Shown here piece after piece: positions 44,771 to 52,618 of a DNA stretch of 64,000 nt. Each line of letters begins with the position of its first letter. Within the stretch, counting starts at the first letter, position 1. The notes below the pieces were generated by a model, which worked only from the letters and a program-made list of their open reading frames with translations, searched no databases and had not been told where the DNA came from. The position numbers and the translations under genes are program-made. The stretch is from Comamonas resistens (GTDB taxonomy: Bacteria; Pseudomonadota; Gammaproteobacteria; Burkholderiales; Burkholderiaceae_C): positions 2,170,001-2,234,000 of the forward strand of contig NZ_CP125947.1 of assembly GCF_030064165.1 (NCBI RefSeq), given 5' to 3'.

Positions 44771-45436
44771 ATGTTTGAGAATTTTTCGGAAATGATGCTC
44801 CAGCTGCTGCTGGATTCCTTCTGGGAGACGCTGATCATGGTCGGCGTCTCGGGCCTGATCGGCGGCCTGATCGGTATTCCTCTGGGCGTGTTTCTGCGCC
44901 TGACCGACCATGGTGGCATTTTGCAGAACGGCCCGGCCAACAAGATCGTGGGCTGGATCGTCAACGCATTGCGCTCCACGCCTTTCATCATCTTGCTGGT
45001 GGCCATCATTCCGCTGACGCGGCTGATCACGGGCTCCTCCATCGGCACCTGGGCTGCCGTGGTGCCGTTGACGATTGCGGCCGCACCTTTCGTGGCCCGT
45101 CTGGTGGAGACCGCGCTGCGTGAGGTCGATGGCGGCCTGATCGAAGCAGCTCAGTCCATGGGCGCGACCACCGGCCAGATCGTCTGGAAGGTGCTGCTGC
45201 CCGAGGCGCTACCCGGCATCGTCGCGGGCCTGACCATCAGCTTCGTCAGCCTGACCGGCTACTCGGCCATGGCGGGCGCCATCGGCGGCGGTGGCCTGGG
45301 TGACCTGGGCATTCGCTATGGCTACCAGCGCTTCCTGCCCGACGTGATGCTGGTCGTGGTGATCATTCTGATTTTCTTTGTGCAAGCCATTCAAAGCCTG
45401 GGTGACTGGGCCGTACGTCGCCTCAGCCATCGCTGA
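44771..45436 (+). CDS. metI: Methionine ABC transporter permease MetI
   Basis: A 221-residue inner-membrane permease with five helices. The EAA-like loop (VDGGLIEAAQSMGATTGQIVWKVLLPEALPGIV, residues about 118-150) contacts MetN, and the C-terminal GYSAMAGAIGGGGLGDLGIRYGYQRF block is typical for MetI. It directly follows metN and is ended by a hairpin at 45527 before the SSB-like gene and metQ. Confidence 0.95.
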   Translation: MFENFSEMMLQLLLDSFWETLIMVGVSGLIGGLIGIPLGVFLRLTDHGGILQNGPANKIVGWIVNALRSTPFIILLVAIIPLTRLITGSSIGTWAAVVPLTIAAAPFVARLVETALREVDGGLIEAAQSMGATTGQIVWKVLLPEALPGIVAGLTISFVSLTGYSAMAGAIGGGGLGDLGIRYGYQRFLPDVMLVVVIILIFFVQAIQSLGDWAVRRLSHR

Positions 45437-45526
45437 GCAGCGGCGCACATTACAAAAAATTAAGAAAAGGGGCGCCGTCTGGAAACAGGCGCCAGCCCTA
45501 AAATGCAGGTTCAAAATTTTTTGAAA

Positions 45527-45562
45527 GGCCGCTCTTGTTCAAGGGCGGCCATGATTTTTTTT
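45527..45562 (+). terminator. Hairpin with T run after metI
   Basis: GGCCGC, a 12-base loop and GCGGCC, then ATGATTTTTTTT. It could end or attenuate the metNI transcript before the next gene and metQ. Confidence 0.65.
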
Positions 45563-45578
45563 GGGTAGATAACAGCAA

Positions 45579-45887
45579 ATGATGGATGGTTTGATTACCG
45601 GCCGACTGACCGGCGTTCCCGAAAGCCGCGTGGACCGCAACCGACGCCCCTATATGGTGGCTCGCATGCGCGCCAACGCTGGCGATGGTTCTTCGATTCC
45701 TGTGAATATCGTGGCTTTTGACAACGCACCCTGTGCGGTGCTGCGCAGCCTGTCCGAAGGCGATGCGATTGCGTTGCGCGGCAGCTTCACGCCCAAGGTC
45801 TGGATTGACAGACAGGAGGAGTCGCATGCCGTGCTGGACGTGGTGGCCCAGCAAGTGCTGGCCGCGCCCACGCTGTCCGACCTCTGA
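45579..45887 (+). CDS. Short OB-fold (SSB-like) protein
   Basis: A 102-residue protein. GLITGRLTGVPESRVDRNRRPYMVARMR, then VNIVAFDNAPCAVLRSLSEGDAIALRGSFTPKVW has the strand order and key positions of a single-stranded DNA-binding OB fold, but the acidic SSB tail that recruits repair proteins is absent. It may be an accessory SSB or PriB-like protein. It sits inside the methionine transport cluster between metI and metQ with hairpins on both sides, so it is probably transcribed partly on its own. The start could also be the second ATG (45582). Confidence 0.65.
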   Translation: MMDGLITGRLTGVPESRVDRNRRPYMVARMRANAGDGSSIPVNIVAFDNAPCAVLRSLSEGDAIALRGSFTPKVWIDRQEESHAVLDVVAQQVLAAPTLSDL

Positions 45888-45912
45888 GTCAGCCCGCTGC
45901 CTCATCGCCATC

Positions 45913-45947
45913 AAAAGCCCGCCTCTGCATTGATGGCGGGCTTTTTT
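45913..45947 (+). terminator. Rho-independent terminator after the SSB-like gene
   Basis: AAAAGCCCGCC, loop TCTGCATTGAT, GGCGGGCTTTTTT: a perfect stem with T run. It implies that metQ downstream has its own promoter. Confidence 0.88.
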
Positions 45948-46061
45948 GTGAGCGCTTGCACAGGCATCTATCGCGCCGTAGTTTGCAAGTAAGCAAACTG
46001 TCTAAGCGCCAGCGTCCGTAGGCGCCGAGTAAGCGCTACAGTAGCCGCCACCTAACCCTCA

Positions 46062-46144
46062 TAGGATTGACGCAAACAAGGGTGCGCCAAGAACTGTTGC
46101 CTGAAAGCGAAGCTCTTGCCTGAACCTGATTTGCGCAAGTCTTG
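46062..46144 (-). mobile_element. MITE-like repeat, copy 2 (83 bp)
   Basis: The ends TAGGATTGACGCAAA (46062-46076) and TTTGCGCAAGTCTTG (46130-46144) are degenerate versions of the inverted ends of the copy at 16866. A 26-base block at 46107-46132 is the exact reverse complement of 16878-16903. It lies 26 bases upstream of the metQ start, so it is in the metQ leader or promoter. No clear target duplication is visible. Confidence 0.7.
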
Positions 46145-46170
46145 CTTTATTTCCAGCGCAAGGATTTCTC

Positions 46171-46971
46171 ATGCTGAACAAGCGCGCATTGCTGCGTAAC
46201 TCTCTGGCCCTGGCTGCGGCCGCAACCCTGGGTCTGACTGCCCAGGCCGAAGAAAAGACCATCAAGATCGGCGTGACTGCCGGCCCCCACGCCCAGATCA
46301 TGGAAGTGGTCAAGAAAGTGGCTGTCAAGAATGGTCTGAACCTCAAGATCATTGAGTTCGGTGACTATGTGCAGCCCAATGCAGCGCTATCGGCGGGCGA
46401 CCTGGACGTCAACAGCTACCAGCATCGTCCCTATCTGGACGCCCAGGTCAAGGACCGTGGCTACAAGATCGGCTGGGTGGCTGATACCGTGAATTTCCCC
46501 ATCGGCATCTACTCCAAGAAGATCAAGTCGCTGGCCGATCTGCCCAGCGGCGCCAAGTTCGGCCTCCCCAACGATCCCACCAATGGTGGCCGCGCATTGC
46601 TGCTGCTGCAGACCCAGGGGTTGATCAAACTCAAGGACGGCGCGGGTCTCAAGGCCACACCGCTGGATGTGGTGAGCAACCCCAAGAAGCTCAAGTTTGT
46701 CGAGCTTGACGCCGCCCAGCTGCCGCGCTCGCTGGACGATCTGGATGCTTCCACGGTCAATACCAACTTTGCCATCTCGGCCGGTCTGAACCCCAAGAAG
46801 GATGCGATTGCACTGGAATCAGCCAAGAACCCCTATGTGAACATCATGGTGGTGCGCGACGCCGACAAGAACCAGCCCTGGGTGGCCCAGCTGATCAAGT
46901 CCTATCACTCCGAGGAAGTGCGCCAGTTCATTGACAAGGAGTTCAAGGGCTCCGTCTTCCCGGCGTTCTAG
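46171..46971 (+). CDS. metQ: Methionine ABC transporter substrate-binding protein MetQ (operon copy)
   Basis: A 266-residue MetQ/NlpA-family binding protein. The N-terminal segment RALLRNSLALAAAATLGLTAQAEE is a signal peptide without a lipobox. VTAGPHAQIMEVVKKVA, FGDYVQPNAALSAGD, LPNDPTNGGRALLLLQ and VNTNFAISAG are family blocks. It serves the MetNI permease encoded just upstream, although a terminator and the MITE copy intervene. It is related but not identical to the solitary MetQ at 13237, which may give the cell two binding specificities. AAGGATTTCTC precedes the ATG. Confidence 0.93.
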   Translation: MLNKRALLRNSLALAAAATLGLTAQAEEKTIKIGVTAGPHAQIMEVVKKVAVKNGLNLKIIEFGDYVQPNAALSAGDLDVNSYQHRPYLDAQVKDRGYKIGWVADTVNFPIGIYSKKIKSLADLPSGAKFGLPNDPTNGGRALLLLQTQGLIKLKDGAGLKATPLDVVSNPKKLKFVELDAAQLPRSLDDLDASTVNTNFAISAGLNPKKDAIALESAKNPYVNIMVVRDADKNQPWVAQLIKSYHSEEVRQFIDKEFKGSVFPAF

Positions 46972-46975
46972 AAGC

Positions 46976-47083
46976 TCCCCCTGAGCCGCTTTGCGGCTTC
47001 CCCTGGCCGGGCGCCCCCGAGGGGGACGGCAGCCTCGCTGCGCGGCGGCGCTTGCTTGCTGTCTCTTTGATGGGGCGTGCCTG
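46976..47083 (+). repeat. GC-rich intergenic repeat, copy A (after metQ)
   Basis: It begins with the hairpin GAGCCGCTTTGCGGCTTC and contains CCTCGCTGCGCGGC, then CTTGCTTGCTGTCTCT and GGGGCGTGCC. The same sequence of blocks is seen after cysP and after cysA in this window. It starts a few bases after the metQ stop. Confidence 0.7.
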
Positions 47084-47101
47084 GTTTGAGGGCATTGAGC
47101 G

Positions 47102-47128
47102 AAGCGCTGCACTTGCAGCGCTTTTTTT
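47102..47128 (+). terminator. Rho-independent terminator of metQ
   Basis: AAGCGCTGC, loop ACTT, GCAGCGCTT and a run of T: a perfect stem. A TTTTGTAGCTGCTTGCGC repeat copy (47138-47221) follows directly. Confidence 0.88.
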
Positions 47129-47222
47129 GACTCCTGATTTTGTAGCTGCTTGCGCTCACCCTTGCTGGTTTTTGGTTTGAAATTGCTGAAAACCCAATGT
47201 GGATAAGCGCTGGAAGCTATCT

Positions 47223-47918
47223 TTATTCAAGAGTCTGAAACCATTCGGCGATCGGGGCGCGGGTGGTGTGGGTCTGGTTGACGGGGGCGGCGTCGTCGGC
47301 CCAGCCCAAGGCCAGGCCGCAGACGATGTGCTGGTGTTCGGGCAGCTCCAGGACGCGGCGCACGGTGGCGGGGTAGGACGCCAGGGCACCGATGGCACAG
47401 CTGCCCAGGCCCATGGCTGCTGCGGCCAGTTGCAGACCGTAGAGCGTCATGCCCAGGTCCATATAGCCGCCGGGGCCGAAGTGGGAGTCTATGGTCACGA
47501 CCAGCGCCACGGGGGCGTCAAAGAACCGGTAGTTGCGGGCAAACTGCGCGTCGCGCCCGGCGCGGTCGTCGCGGGCCACTCCGAGAGCGCTGTACAGGGC
47601 CTGCGCCGCCGCCACCTGGCGCTTGCGCAACTGCATGGGCATGGGGCGGGGGAAGTAGGCATAGTCTTCCTGCTCCGGGGCCTGGCTTTCAAAGTCCTGC
47701 AGCAGTGCATCCGTCAGTTGTTGGCGGCGCCGGCCTTGTACCGCTATCAGGCGCCCGGGTTGCAGATTGCCGCCGCTGGGCGCGCGTCTGGCAGCCAGAA
47801 GCAGCTGTTGCAGCAGTTCATCTGGCACGGCATCGGGCAGAAAAGCGCGGCTGGAGCGGCGCTGCAGCAGCCATTGCAAGGCTTGCGAATTTTGCATGGC
47901 GGTATCGTTCAATCGCAT
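47223..47918 (-). CDS. Nitroreductase family protein
   Basis: A 231-residue FMN-dependent oxidoreductase fold. RRSSRAFLPDAVPDELLQQLLLAARRAPSGGNLQPGRLIAV is the FMN-binding N-terminus, and GLGSCAIGALASYPATVRRVLELPEHQHIVCGLALGW the C-terminal conserved region. It is the last gene of the minus-strand biotin/CoA cluster, 79 bases after the thiolase. Its substrate is unknown. An 11-bp tandem repeat (CGCATATCGGT, 47914-47935) spans the start codon at 47918; ATG 47897 is an alternative start. Weak ribosome-binding sites leave the start uncertain. Confidence 0.85.
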   Translation of the reverse strand: MRLNDTAMQNSQALQWLLQRRSSRAFLPDAVPDELLQQLLLAARRAPSGGNLQPGRLIAVQGRRRQQLTDALLQDFESQAPEQEDYAYFPRPMPMQLRKRQVAAAQALYSALGVARDDRAGRDAQFARNYRFFDAPVALVVTIDSHFGPGGYMDLGMTLYGLQLAAAAMGLGSCAIGALASYPATVRRVLELPEHQHIVCGLALGWADDAAPVNQTHTTRAPIAEWFQTLE

Positions 47919-47997
47919 ATCGGTCGCATATCGGTCAAGGGGCAGGTGCCATGAATGATGGTGGTTCTGTCATTGCAACCGCAGCACTCATCAGCAG

Positions 47998-49188
47998 TTA
48001 TGCCAGCCACTGCACCAGAGTGCCGGCGCCAATGCCGCCAGCGCCTGCAATGGCGGCCATGCCCAGTGCGCCGGGTTGGCTGGCTGACTGCAGCTGAGCC
48101 AGGCAGCGCACCAGTGCGATCGCGCCCGATGCCCCGATAGGGTGGCCGCGAGCCAGGCCGCCGCCTTGGGCGTTGATCTGCTCGGGCTGCAGGCCCAGCG
48201 CCGCGCAGAAGGCCAGACCCTGCACGGCAAAGGCGTCATGCAGCTCGATCGCGGACAGCTCATCTACTGAGAGATCCGATTGCTGTAGCGCCTGCGCGCC
48301 ACGTTGCAGCAGCTTGTGCGTGGCGGTGATGGAGGCAAGCATTGGCGTCTCGGGCGCTGCCCCTACGGAAGCGCTGGCCAGCCATTGGGCACGTGGCTTG
48401 AGCTGCCAGCGCGCGCATGCTTCGGGCGTGGCCAGCAGCAGCAGGGCTGCGCCATCGGCCTTGGCCGAGATGGTCAGTGCGCTCAGCCCGTGCATGTCGT
48501 CCAATCCGCTTTGCGCCACGATGGGCATGCGCGCCGCACGGCTGACGGTCAAGTTGCGGGGATAGGCGTCATGACCCAACCCTGCGAGCGCCGTGATTTC
48601 GGCACTCAGCAACGATTGCGCGGCCGTGGCGCGATGATGGCTTTGCAGGGCGTAGCGTTCCTGTGCCTGGCGGCTCAGGCCTTGCCGCTGGGCATAGTCG
48701 GCGGCGGACTGCAGCATGTCCGGGTCGCGCGCCGGGTCGGGGGCAAATGGCGGGCGCTCGTAGCTTTGTGGCAGCTCTTCGGCATGGCGCGGGCGGGTCT
48801 GGCGTATGGGGGCGCGGCTCCAGGCTTCGGCACCGCCTGCAATCACCATCTGCGCCTGGCCGGACTGCAACAGACCCACGGCCATGGCCACGGCATCCAG
48901 GCCGGAGCAGCATTGGGTATCGATGCTGTGGGCCGCGCAACTGTCGGGCAGGCCTGCAGCCAGAGCCAGCATGCGGGCGGGGTTGCCGCCGGCGCCCAGC
49001 GCATTGCCCAGCACCACGGCGTCTATGGCCTGAGGCGGCAGGCCGGGTTGCGCCAGCAGCGCCTGCAGCAGCGGCGCGCCCAGTTCGTGACAAGCCAGCT
49101 GGCTCAGCGCACCACCCACGGGCGCCACAGGGCTGCGGGTCCAGGCCAGAATGGGAACGCCGCTGGAGCTGGTCTTTAGCTGTGCCAT
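47998..49188 (-). CDS. Thiolase-family protein lacking the second catalytic Cys
   Basis: A 396-residue thiolase fold. The nucleophile Cys is in DTQCCSGLDAVAMAV (residues about 91-105) and the catalytic His in GGGLARGHPIGASGAIALV. The C-terminal base, normally Cys in CIGGGxG, is Ala (AAIAGAGGIGAG), and the usual NEAF motif is HDAF. It therefore looks like a divergent or specialised thiolase, perhaps acting on bulky acyl-CoA or needing another base. The start at 49188 overlaps the acyl-CoA ligase stop by 13 bases. The much longer frame to 50793 runs through that gene and is rejected. Confidence 0.88.
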   Translation of the reverse strand: MAQLKTSSSGVPILAWTRSPVAPVGGALSQLACHELGAPLLQALLAQPGLPPQAIDAVVLGNALGAGGNPARMLALAAGLPDSCAAHSIDTQCCSGLDAVAMAVGLLQSGQAQMVIAGGAEAWSRAPIRQTRPRHAEELPQSYERPPFAPDPARDPDMLQSAADYAQRQGLSRQAQERYALQSHHRATAAQSLLSAEITALAGLGHDAYPRNLTVSRAARMPIVAQSGLDDMHGLSALTISAKADGAALLLLATPEACARWQLKPRAQWLASASVGAAPETPMLASITATHKLLQRGAQALQQSDLSVDELSAIELHDAFAVQGLAFCAALGLQPEQINAQGGGLARGHPIGASGAIALVRCLAQLQSASQPGALGMAAIAGAGGIGAGTLVQWLA

Positions 49189-50699
49189 GGCTGAAGCGCT
49201 GGCAGGTCGGCGGTGCTGCTGCCGGTGTTTTGCATTTGCTGCAGGGCTTTGCCAATGCGGCCGTGATCGGTCTTGCCGCTCGCGGTTTGCGGCCAGGCGC
49301 TGCATATCCACCACTGGCGAGGCACTTTGAACGCCTCGGTGCGTTCGCGCAGCCATTGGGCCAGTTGCAGTGCACCGGGCGGCTGGGTACCTGGCCGCCA
49401 CTGCAGCACGGCCTGGACTTGCATGCCGCGCAGCGCATCGACCTGACCGTGCAGCGAAACCTGGGCAATCGCCGGATGGCTGGCCAGCAGGTTTTCCACC
49501 TCTTCGGGAAACAGATTCTTGCCCTGGGTGACGAGCATGCGGCTCTGGCGTCCCGCCAGGCAAAGCATGCCGCGTTCGTCGATATGGCCCATATCGCGCA
49601 CGGACAGCCAGTCGCCGTCGCGCAGCACGGCCGTGGGGTCGTGGGCATCGCCCACATAGTCCATGAACAGCATGGGACTGCGGATATAGATCAGGCCGTC
49701 TTCGGCGTGAGCTGCTCCCGCCTGCGCAATGCAGGGGTCCGCAGTGGGACGGATATCGATTTCCACATTGCTGAAGGTGCGTCCAACGGCTTGCGGGCTG
49801 CTGGCTTCGTCGGCTTCCATCCAGGCGACAAAGCTGGCTTCGGATGCACCATAGAACTCGATGATGCGGGCCTTGGGAAAGAGCTTGCGCAGTGCAGGCG
49901 TGTGGTCGCGCATCCAGCGTGCGCCGCTGATGGTGATCAGCTCCACCTCGGGGATGGGCGCGATATGGCGGTGCTCGGCCCATTGCAGCATCAGCAGCAA
50001 CTGGCTGGGCACGGCGACCAGGCAGGGCGTTGCGCCGCTGGCCAGAGTCGTCAGGCAGCGCGCGGCAGAGAATTTCTCCTGCATGACGGCGCCCGTGCCA
50101 TACCAGATGCCTTGCATGGCGCCGAACAGAAACAGCGAGTGCGAAATACGGCCCGGCGCCAGGGTACGCTGGGCCACCAACGGGCCAAAGTCCTGCAGTC
50201 CCACACGAAAGCTCTCTGTCCACGAATGGTGGTGGCGCTTGAAACCCTTGGGCAGGCCAGTGCTGCCGGAGGTAAAGCCAGTATAGAAGGCGTCCAGCGG
50301 GTGGGCTGCGTCGTGGGTTGATGGTTGCAAAGGCAGCCAGCCCGCTATGCGCTGGCGTACAGCGGGCTGCCAGTCGGGGTCGGCCACGGCGGCGCAGCGG
50401 CCGCTGGCGATGATGGCGAGAAAATCCACCAGTCGTTGCAGTGTGGACTGGTTGGCGTCTATCAGCACCATCTGTGGCGCGCGCCTGGCAATCAGCGCCT
50501 GGCAGCGCTTCTGTACCTCTGCATGCAGCTGGGCAAAGTTCAGAGTGCCTGCTTCGCTTTGCAGGGCCACGACATCTGGTCGGTGCCGGGCCCAATGCGC
50601 AAGAGGGCCATGCACCAGCTGCCAGAAGCCTTGTAGCGGCGCATGGGCGGGAGCAAGGCCTCCAGCGGCTTGCATGGCAGTCACGTGGACAGAGTTCAT
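49176..50699 (-). CDS. Acyl-CoA ligase (AMP-binding family)
   Basis: A 507-residue adenylate-forming enzyme. The P-loop FTSGSTGLPKGFKRHHHSW is at residues about 142-160, motif A5 is EFYGASEASFV, the D/R core is GDWLSVRDMGHIDERGML, and the catalytic Lys is in QTASGKTDHGRI at the C-terminus. It would activate a carboxylic acid as an AMP ester and transfer it to CoA. Its start overlaps bioY by 4 bases (ATGA), and it is followed by the thiolase. The acid is unknown; biotin, desthiobiotin or pimelate-type acids are suggested only by the gene context. Confidence 0.9.
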   Translation of the reverse strand: MNSVHVTAMQAAGGLAPAHAPLQGFWQLVHGPLAHWARHRPDVVALQSEAGTLNFAQLHAEVQKRCQALIARRAPQMVLIDANQSTLQRLVDFLAIIASGRCAAVADPDWQPAVRQRIAGWLPLQPSTHDAAHPLDAFYTGFTSGSTGLPKGFKRHHHSWTESFRVGLQDFGPLVAQRTLAPGRISHSLFLFGAMQGIWYGTGAVMQEKFSAARCLTTLASGATPCLVAVPSQLLLMLQWAEHRHIAPIPEVELITISGARWMRDHTPALRKLFPKARIIEFYGASEASFVAWMEADEASSPQAVGRTFSNVEIDIRPTADPCIAQAGAAHAEDGLIYIRSPMLFMDYVGDAHDPTAVLRDGDWLSVRDMGHIDERGMLCLAGRQSRMLVTQGKNLFPEEVENLLASHPAIAQVSLHGQVDALRGMQVQAVLQWRPGTQPPGALQLAQWLRERTEAFKVPRQWWICSAWPQTASGKTDHGRIGKALQQMQNTGSSTADLPALQPWHS

Positions 50700-51289
50700 T
50701 GACGTCCGCCAAAGCGCCAGTCAGGCATGCCGCGTGCAACAGTGTGGACGATGATGGCGCAGAGGATGCACTTGATGAAGTCGCCGGGCACAAAGGCCAG
50801 CGTCACCTTGAAGGCCTGGTCCAGGCTCATATTGGCCAGCAGCATCAGGCCCAGCACACCAAAGGCATGCAGGCACACCAGGCCGCCCAGCAGTGAAGCA
50901 ATGAATGCGCTGATGGCCGTGCGGCGGGGCGAGCTTTGGGGAAGTGCGGCCATCAGAGCGCCCACTATGCAGGCTGCCAGCGCATAGCCGAGCAGATAGC
51001 CGGCAGACGGCGTCATGAATACGCCAAGGCCGCCGCGCCCGCCTGACAGCAGGGGTAGGCCTACGGCGACGGCTGCAAGGAACAGCAGCATGGATTGCAG
51101 GCCGCGCCAGGGGCCCAGCATGACGCCGGCCAGCATCACGCCCAGCGACTGGATGGTGATGGGCACACCCAGTGGCAGATCGATCTTGGGAATCAGGCCC
51201 ATGACGGCCATGAGCGCCGCAAACAGCGAAACCTGCGCCATGGAGCGCGCGCCGCTGCGCGATACGGTGTGAGAGGGCGTGGTCATCAT
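50696..51289 (-). CDS. bioY: Biotin transporter S-component BioY
   Basis: A 197-residue inner-membrane protein with six helices. IPKIDLPLGVPITIQSLGVMLAGVMLGPWRG and GGRGGLGVFMTPSAGYLLGY are the BioY signatures for biotin binding. AGGAG is 5 bases before the ATG at 51289, which is preferred over an adjacent TTG. It is co-transcribed with bioM and bioN; together they form an ECF-type importer. A downstream acyl-CoA ligase overlaps its stop. Confidence 0.93.
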   Translation of the reverse strand: MMTTPSHTVSRSGARSMAQVSLFAALMAVMGLIPKIDLPLGVPITIQSLGVMLAGVMLGPWRGLQSMLLFLAAVAVGLPLLSGGRGGLGVFMTPSAGYLLGYALAACIVGALMAALPQSSPRRTAISAFIASLLGGLVCLHAFGVLGLMLLANMSLDQAFKVTLAFVPGDFIKCILCAIIVHTVARGMPDWRFGGRQ

Positions 51290-51297
51290 CAAATCTC

Positions 51298-51891
51298 CTA
51301 AAAACCCAGTCTTGCCCAGAGGGCATCAGCCACGCGGCGCGTGGCTTGCAGCATATGAATCGTCAGCGGGGCGATCAGACGCAGGCCGCCACTTTTGCCG
51401 GTGCGCAGCCGGTGCGCATCGTCGAGTTTTTTCCATTGCACAAAAAAATGCTCGGTAAAGCGCAGCATCAGCGCTATCTGCATGGCGACGCGCTCAACAG
51501 GGATGCCAAGTTTTGCCAGCGGCGAGAGCAGCCATTCCAGTACTTCCACCAAGTCGCTGGGGCGGGTGGTGATGGTCAGCGCAATTCCCAATGTGGAGGC
51601 ACAGATCAGGCGCAGCGCGCTGACGGCCGCCAGCTCGTAGTTGCTCATAAAGGCATGAAAGCCAGCCACCAGCAGCGCGGCGATGATGACCGAGCACATG
51701 AGCCGCCGGGCGATCTGTGTGGCCTGCCCCAGAGACAACCAGAGGATCAGGCAAACCAGCCCGGCACCTGCCAGCAGCAAAGGGGAGTTTGTCAAAAACA
51801 ATAGCGTTCCGCCTATCGCCAGCAGCAACAGCTTGAGGCCGGCGCGCCAGCCGTGCAGCCAGGTGGGGAACTCGCTGTAGAGGCTACCCAT
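51298..51891 (-). CDS. bioN: ECF transporter transmembrane component BioN
   Basis: A 197-residue membrane protein of the CbiQ/EcfT type with about four to five helices. VISLRL-like and ARG-type coupling residues lie in MLRFTEHFFVQWKKLDDAHRLRTG, near the C-terminus, which binds the ATPase. The start at 51891 overlaps bioM by 8 bases, and 8 bases separate its stop from the bioY start. With BioM (ATPase) and BioY (S-component) it imports biotin with high affinity. Confidence 0.9.
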   Translation of the reverse strand: MGSLYSEFPTWLHGWRAGLKLLLLAIGGTLLFLTNSPLLLAGAGLVCLILWLSLGQATQIARRLMCSVIIAALLVAGFHAFMSNYELAAVSALRLICASTLGIALTITTRPSDLVEVLEWLLSPLAKLGIPVERVAMQIALMLRFTEHFFVQWKKLDDAHRLRTGKSGGLRLIAPLTIHMLQATRRVADALWARLGF

Positions 51892-52618
51892 GAAGCGCCC
51901 CGCCTTGTGCGCGACTGTGTGCGCTTGCCGCAAGACGTGCGGCCACATCGGCCTCGTAGGCGCGGCAGACATGCGAGCCTGGACCGTCGCCGCGTATGCG
52001 ACCTTGCTCCAGCCACAACACGCGCTCGAAGCCTCTGACATGGTCGAGCACATGGGTGGAGACCAGGATCTGCTGCGATGCTGCCGCAATATCCTGCGCC
52101 AGCTTTGCCTGGCCTGGCAGATCCAGGCTGGCGAAAGGCTCGTCCAGCAGCAGCACGCTGGGCGCGGCAATCAGCAAGGACAGCCAGCAGACCTGCTGAC
52201 GTTGACCCTGGCTCAGGCTGCTGACCGCCCGCTCGGCCCAGTGAGCCAGCCCGCGTTGCGCCAGCATCTCGCGCGCCGCAGCCATGGCTTGCTGCTTGTT
52301 CAGACCCTTGGGGCGCAGGCCCAGTGCCAGCTCTTCTCCCACGGTGGGGAAGATGATCTGGTCATCGGGGTTCTGAAACATCAGGCCCACCAAGCCCGGC
52401 TTGCCCTGGCGTGCCTCCAATAGCGGCACGCCGTTGATCTGCACTTGACCGGTGGCCGGTGTTTCCAGCCCGCACAGCATGCGAAACAGGCTGGACTTGC
52501 CTGCTCCGTTGTCACCGATCACGCCAATGCGTCGCTCGGTCAGCTGCAGCTTGAGGCCGTCAAACACCGTGGTCTGACCGCGCTGCAGGCGCACGTCGAC
52601 GATCTGCAGCTCGGTCAT
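51884..52618 (-). CDS. bioM: ECF transporter ATP-binding protein BioM
   Basis: A 244-residue ABC ATPase of the ECF A-component type. Walker A GDNGAGKSSLFR (residues about 35-46), Q-loop MFQNPDDQIIFPTVGEELALG, signature SSLSQGQRQQVCWLSLL and Walker [13 protein letters not shown] are all present. It is the first gene of the cluster. The start at 52618 (MTELQIVDV) is preferred over a TTG at 52648; ribosome-binding sites are weak for both. It energises BioN and BioY for biotin uptake. Confidence 0.92.
   Translation of the reverse strand: MTELQIVDVRLQRGQTTVFDGLKLQLTERRIGVIGDNGAGKSSLFRMLCGLETPATGQVQINGVPLLEARQGKPGLVGLMFQNPDDQIIFPTVGEELALGLRPKGLNKQQAMAAAREMLAQRGLAHWAERAVSSLSQGQRQQVCWLSLLIAAPSVLLLDEPFASLDLPGQAKLAQDIAAASQQILVSTHVLDHVRGFERVLWLEQGRIRGDGPGSHVCRAYEADVAARLAASAHSRAQGGALHG

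Noticed and set aside
47914..47935. Tandem 11-bp repeat CGCATATCGGT at the nitroreductase start
   Set aside because: Two units only; probably a slippage product and not enough for a separate finding. It makes the start codon uncertain.
48663..50321. Antisense frame of 552 codons across thiolase and ligase
   Set aside because: No domain, and it spans the junction of two real genes on the other strand.
47998..50793. Single 931-codon frame covering thiolase and acyl-CoA ligase
   Set aside because: Only the 396 C-terminal residues read as thiolase. The rest is a shifted frame across the ligase gene, which has its own intact reading frame.
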